DNA of 64,000 nt from Ophthalmolycus amberensis (Eukaryota; Chordata; Actinopteri; Perciformes; Zoarcidae). The position numbers and the translations under genes are program-made. This document shows, one piece after another, positions 61,652 through 64,000 of this stretch. Location of the stretch: the NCBI GenBank assembly GCA_024529925.1, contig JAFEUB010000845.1, forward strand, positions 787,501-851,500. The letters are read 5' to 3'. The first letter of the stretch is position 1. Each line of letters begins with the position of its first letter. Below the pieces are notes generated by a model. The model was not told where the DNA came from and did not search any database. It saw only the letters and a list, made by a program, of their open reading frames with translations.

Positions 61652-61898
61652 TTACAAAAAAACTTTCTGGATAAAGTCAAATGTGGCATTAATCAGTGCA
61701 AAATGCATGACAAATGCGTCAGCCAATGTGAGGAAATCAATAACCATGTTACCCTCAAGTCCAATCATATTCCTCTCTGGGCAGAAGAACATGGCATCTG
61801 TTGAATTGGCAATTGTCAAGAGGAGCCCAACTGGTAGGTCGTCAATGTTTGGTTCATCTGACTGTGTCACTTGAAGACAAGAACGGAGAACAGATACC
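61652..61898 (-). pseudogene. C-terminal fragment of a probable multicopy fish ORF family
   Basis: The minus frame is open from a TAG at about 61900 to a TAA at 61652, about 80 residues. It includes DEPNIDDLPVGLLLTIANS, MIGLEGNMVIDFLTLADAFV and ends FDFIQKVFL. The ending (..A..LI..TF.FIQKVFL) resembles the C-terminus of a repeated family of uncharacterised fish proteins often linked to transposed copies. There is no initiator ATG in the frame, and an upstream TAG or possible acceptor (AGTTTAG|GTATCT) limits it. It may be one exon of a gene, or a decayed copy. Function unknown. Confidence 0.4.
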
Positions 61899-61899
61899 T

Positions 61900-64000
61900 A
61901 AACTATCTCCAGAATCTGCTTACTGCTTACATATCAGAAGACAGTCAAAGAGATCCATCAATAACAATTAATCACATTTAATAATTGTAATTGGTTTCAC
62001 AGGTGTCAATTAACATATAATGTAAAATTATTCAGGTGTTTATCTTCTAGGCCACAGCAGCTGTATAATTTAGCATTATACAAACAATTGCAGTCACAAT
62101 AAATAGAAAATGCCGTTTATTTTGATGTAGTTGCACATTTAACTTAATGAAAACTTGTGTATTTCAGTCTACATCCTATGTGACAACAGGAAGTCAGTGA
62201 GAAATAGCTCCTATACGTTTCATGTCATCTGCTCCTCAAAACTCACTGCTGAAGCCTGGAACAGATCTTATGAAATAGTACAATTTAGAGAGTATGAATG
62301 GATTCAGATCCACTTTTTTTTATTTGAAACCTAACAATAAAATAAAATATAAAGACAAATAAAGAAAGTACTCTCGCTAGGGAAATATTTCCACCTCTGA
62401 CTCTATTTGAAGGGTAGGCCAGTGTTCCAGGATCTCTGCAACAGGAAGGCCATCATCAATGACAGGGTGAACGTGGTCTGCATTAACGTTTTGAGAAGGG
62501 GAAGAGTTTTGTCACTCATCCGAACTTCATCTATAAAATCCAATCCTCAACTCTAACATAGAGTAATAACAAATATAGTATTTTGTGTTTTATTAAGTAC
62601 GTGCATTAAATATGTACTAAAGCTTATTGTGCATCATCAACATACCAGATAAAAGACTCCGTATATCAGACAGTTGCATCAGCTCCAGCCTTCAGAGAAA
62701 TAAGATTGGAAAGCTAACTGGGTTGCAACACTTACATAAAAGCACTATGTAAAATATCTTCATCAAGCATTTAACACAACTCATTACAGGCATCGTGTGA
62801 ACTGAACAGTGAGCAGCTACAGCATGTCTGGCTGATTCCTCAGCTGCAGAATACAAAACTGGTTTAAAAGGCCAATGAATGCAATTAAACTCTGTGGTGG
62901 AATTGAAGTCCTGACTTAACTATACAAACAATAAAATAATGAACTAAAATGCTGATACTACACGCTCAGATTGAGACTAAAATGCTGATACTACACGCTC
63001 AGATTGAGAAGGGAGATAACGTACGAGTCAGGTTTGGCGACTTTGGCGTATCTCCCAACTTAACATGCTCCCAACAATGCAGTCCCCCATGCTGTTGTAA
63101 CACTGGACTTTTTTTTTGGTCTGAATCCCTGCAAAGAGCTAACCTCTAAAAATGTCAAATCTGCACAACAGAAATGTTCATGAAGACTAATTTCTACTCT
63201 GATTTAACAATCCTGTGCCTTAGCCCCAGCCCTTCAGGACAAACATTGCACTTTGCAGTGAAGTAATATGTATGTTGTTTATTCTGTTTTACATCATACT
63301 GTGACGTGTAATAAACACTGCAACTCCTCAAGGCCATTAACATGATATTAAGCTGTGTATGAGTCATTTCACATCACATGAATATGCATTTCTTACATGC
63401 ATTTGAGAGATGTTAAAGTGCAGAGGGGGAGTAGACAAAGATGCAGTGTCTAGCTCAAGCACAAGGATGGGACTCTCTATGGGTTTTTATGAACGATAAC
63501 CTCAACTTTTCTTTATTTTACGGTCAAATATTGAAGAATTAGTGTGATTTTTTTTTACAATAATGTTTTCTCAATCTAAAACTCACATTTTCAATAAATT
63601 GCCTCAGTATGAGGTAACTTCACAGTTGATCAACATGAGTGACAGGAGAACTGGACCAAGGGGACGAAGGTTGACAAGATGCAAAATGTCAAGAGAATTC
63701 ACTTCACAAATGTCACATTTCATAACCGTCACACAATGAGCGTGTTGTATTTTTTAGTAGTGTCCTACTGCAAATGCTAAACCGGCAGCATATATCTCAA
63801 TTTATATCGTGAAAATATTACAACTGAAGGTACACTATATGCAATGATACTTGCAGGAAGCAAGGTAGAGTGAATTAGTTCTACTGGTTTCCACCGATCA
63901 TCTTGATTTGTACTGACTTCAATAGCAGGATAACAATGTATTAGCCCCCTCAGCTTCCAGTACACTGCTGCTAAGAACCAACTGTAGCCTTGACTCCTTT
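61900..64000. other. Flanking DNA, no gene seen
   Basis: AT-rich; a 33-bp tandem duplication at 62943-63008 is the only structured feature seen. Short open frames only. Confidence 0.5.
62943..63008. repeat. Perfect 33-bp tandem duplication
   Basis: Units 62943-62975 and 62976-63008 are identical (ACTAAAATGCTGATACTACA ... GATTGAG). The unit length is a multiple of three, so an overlapping open frame shows an 11-residue repeat, but no coding function is claimed. Confidence 0.97.

Noticed and set aside
57300..64000. rgs19 as a divergent neighbour sharing the oprl1 promoter, as in mammals
   Set aside because: No RGS-domain exon could be read on either strand, so the synteny is not supported within this window.

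Overview
The window is vertebrate genomic DNA, most probably from a teleost fish. It is AT-rich, has long introns, many CA/GT and CT/GA microsatellites, and fish-type transposon remnants (hAT, Tc1/mariner, LINE 3' ends, tRNA-headed SINEs). No bacterial or viral gene organisation is seen. The species cannot be named from sequence alone.

One protein-coding gene is clearly supported. It is the nociceptin/orphanin FQ opioid receptor gene (oprl1, NOP/ORL1), on the minus strand and incomplete at its 3' end. Four coding exons were assembled with matching splice phases: 48279-48472 (start codon, N-terminus, TM1), 15506-15593 (TM2), 14295-14477 (ECL1, TM3, DRY, ICL2) and 12923-13013 (TM4 and start of ECL2). 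They give 185 complete codons. The final exon (rest of ECL2, TM5-TM7, C-tail) was not found and should lie beyond base 1. The first coding intron is about 32.7 kb. A 5' untranslated exon is implied by a splice acceptor just upstream of the start codon. A candidate for it, with a CpG-rich promoter-like zone, lies near 57.1-57.3 kb.

Layout: 1-12922 is the intron after exon 4, holding a complete hAT-type MITE with 8-bp target duplications, LINE fragments and a purine-rich satellite-like tract. 12923-15593 holds exons 4, 3 and 2, and most of the intron between exons 2 and 3 is a decayed Tc1/mariner element. 15594-48278 is the giant intron 1, full of MITEs, a BED-finger hAT remnant, SINEs, microsatellites and a 58-bp perfect hairpin close to coding exon 1. 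48506-57094 is the inferred 5' UTR intron. 57300-64000 is upstream flank with LINE tails and a fragment of a probable multicopy fish ORF family; no second gene could be recognised there.

The main observations for follow-up are the perfect 58-bp inverted repeat 143 bp from coding exon 1, two introns that split what is a single exon in mammalian opioid receptor genes, a CA repeat (transcript sense) 29 nt downstream of the exon 4 donor, and the candidate CpG/NRF1-like promoter.
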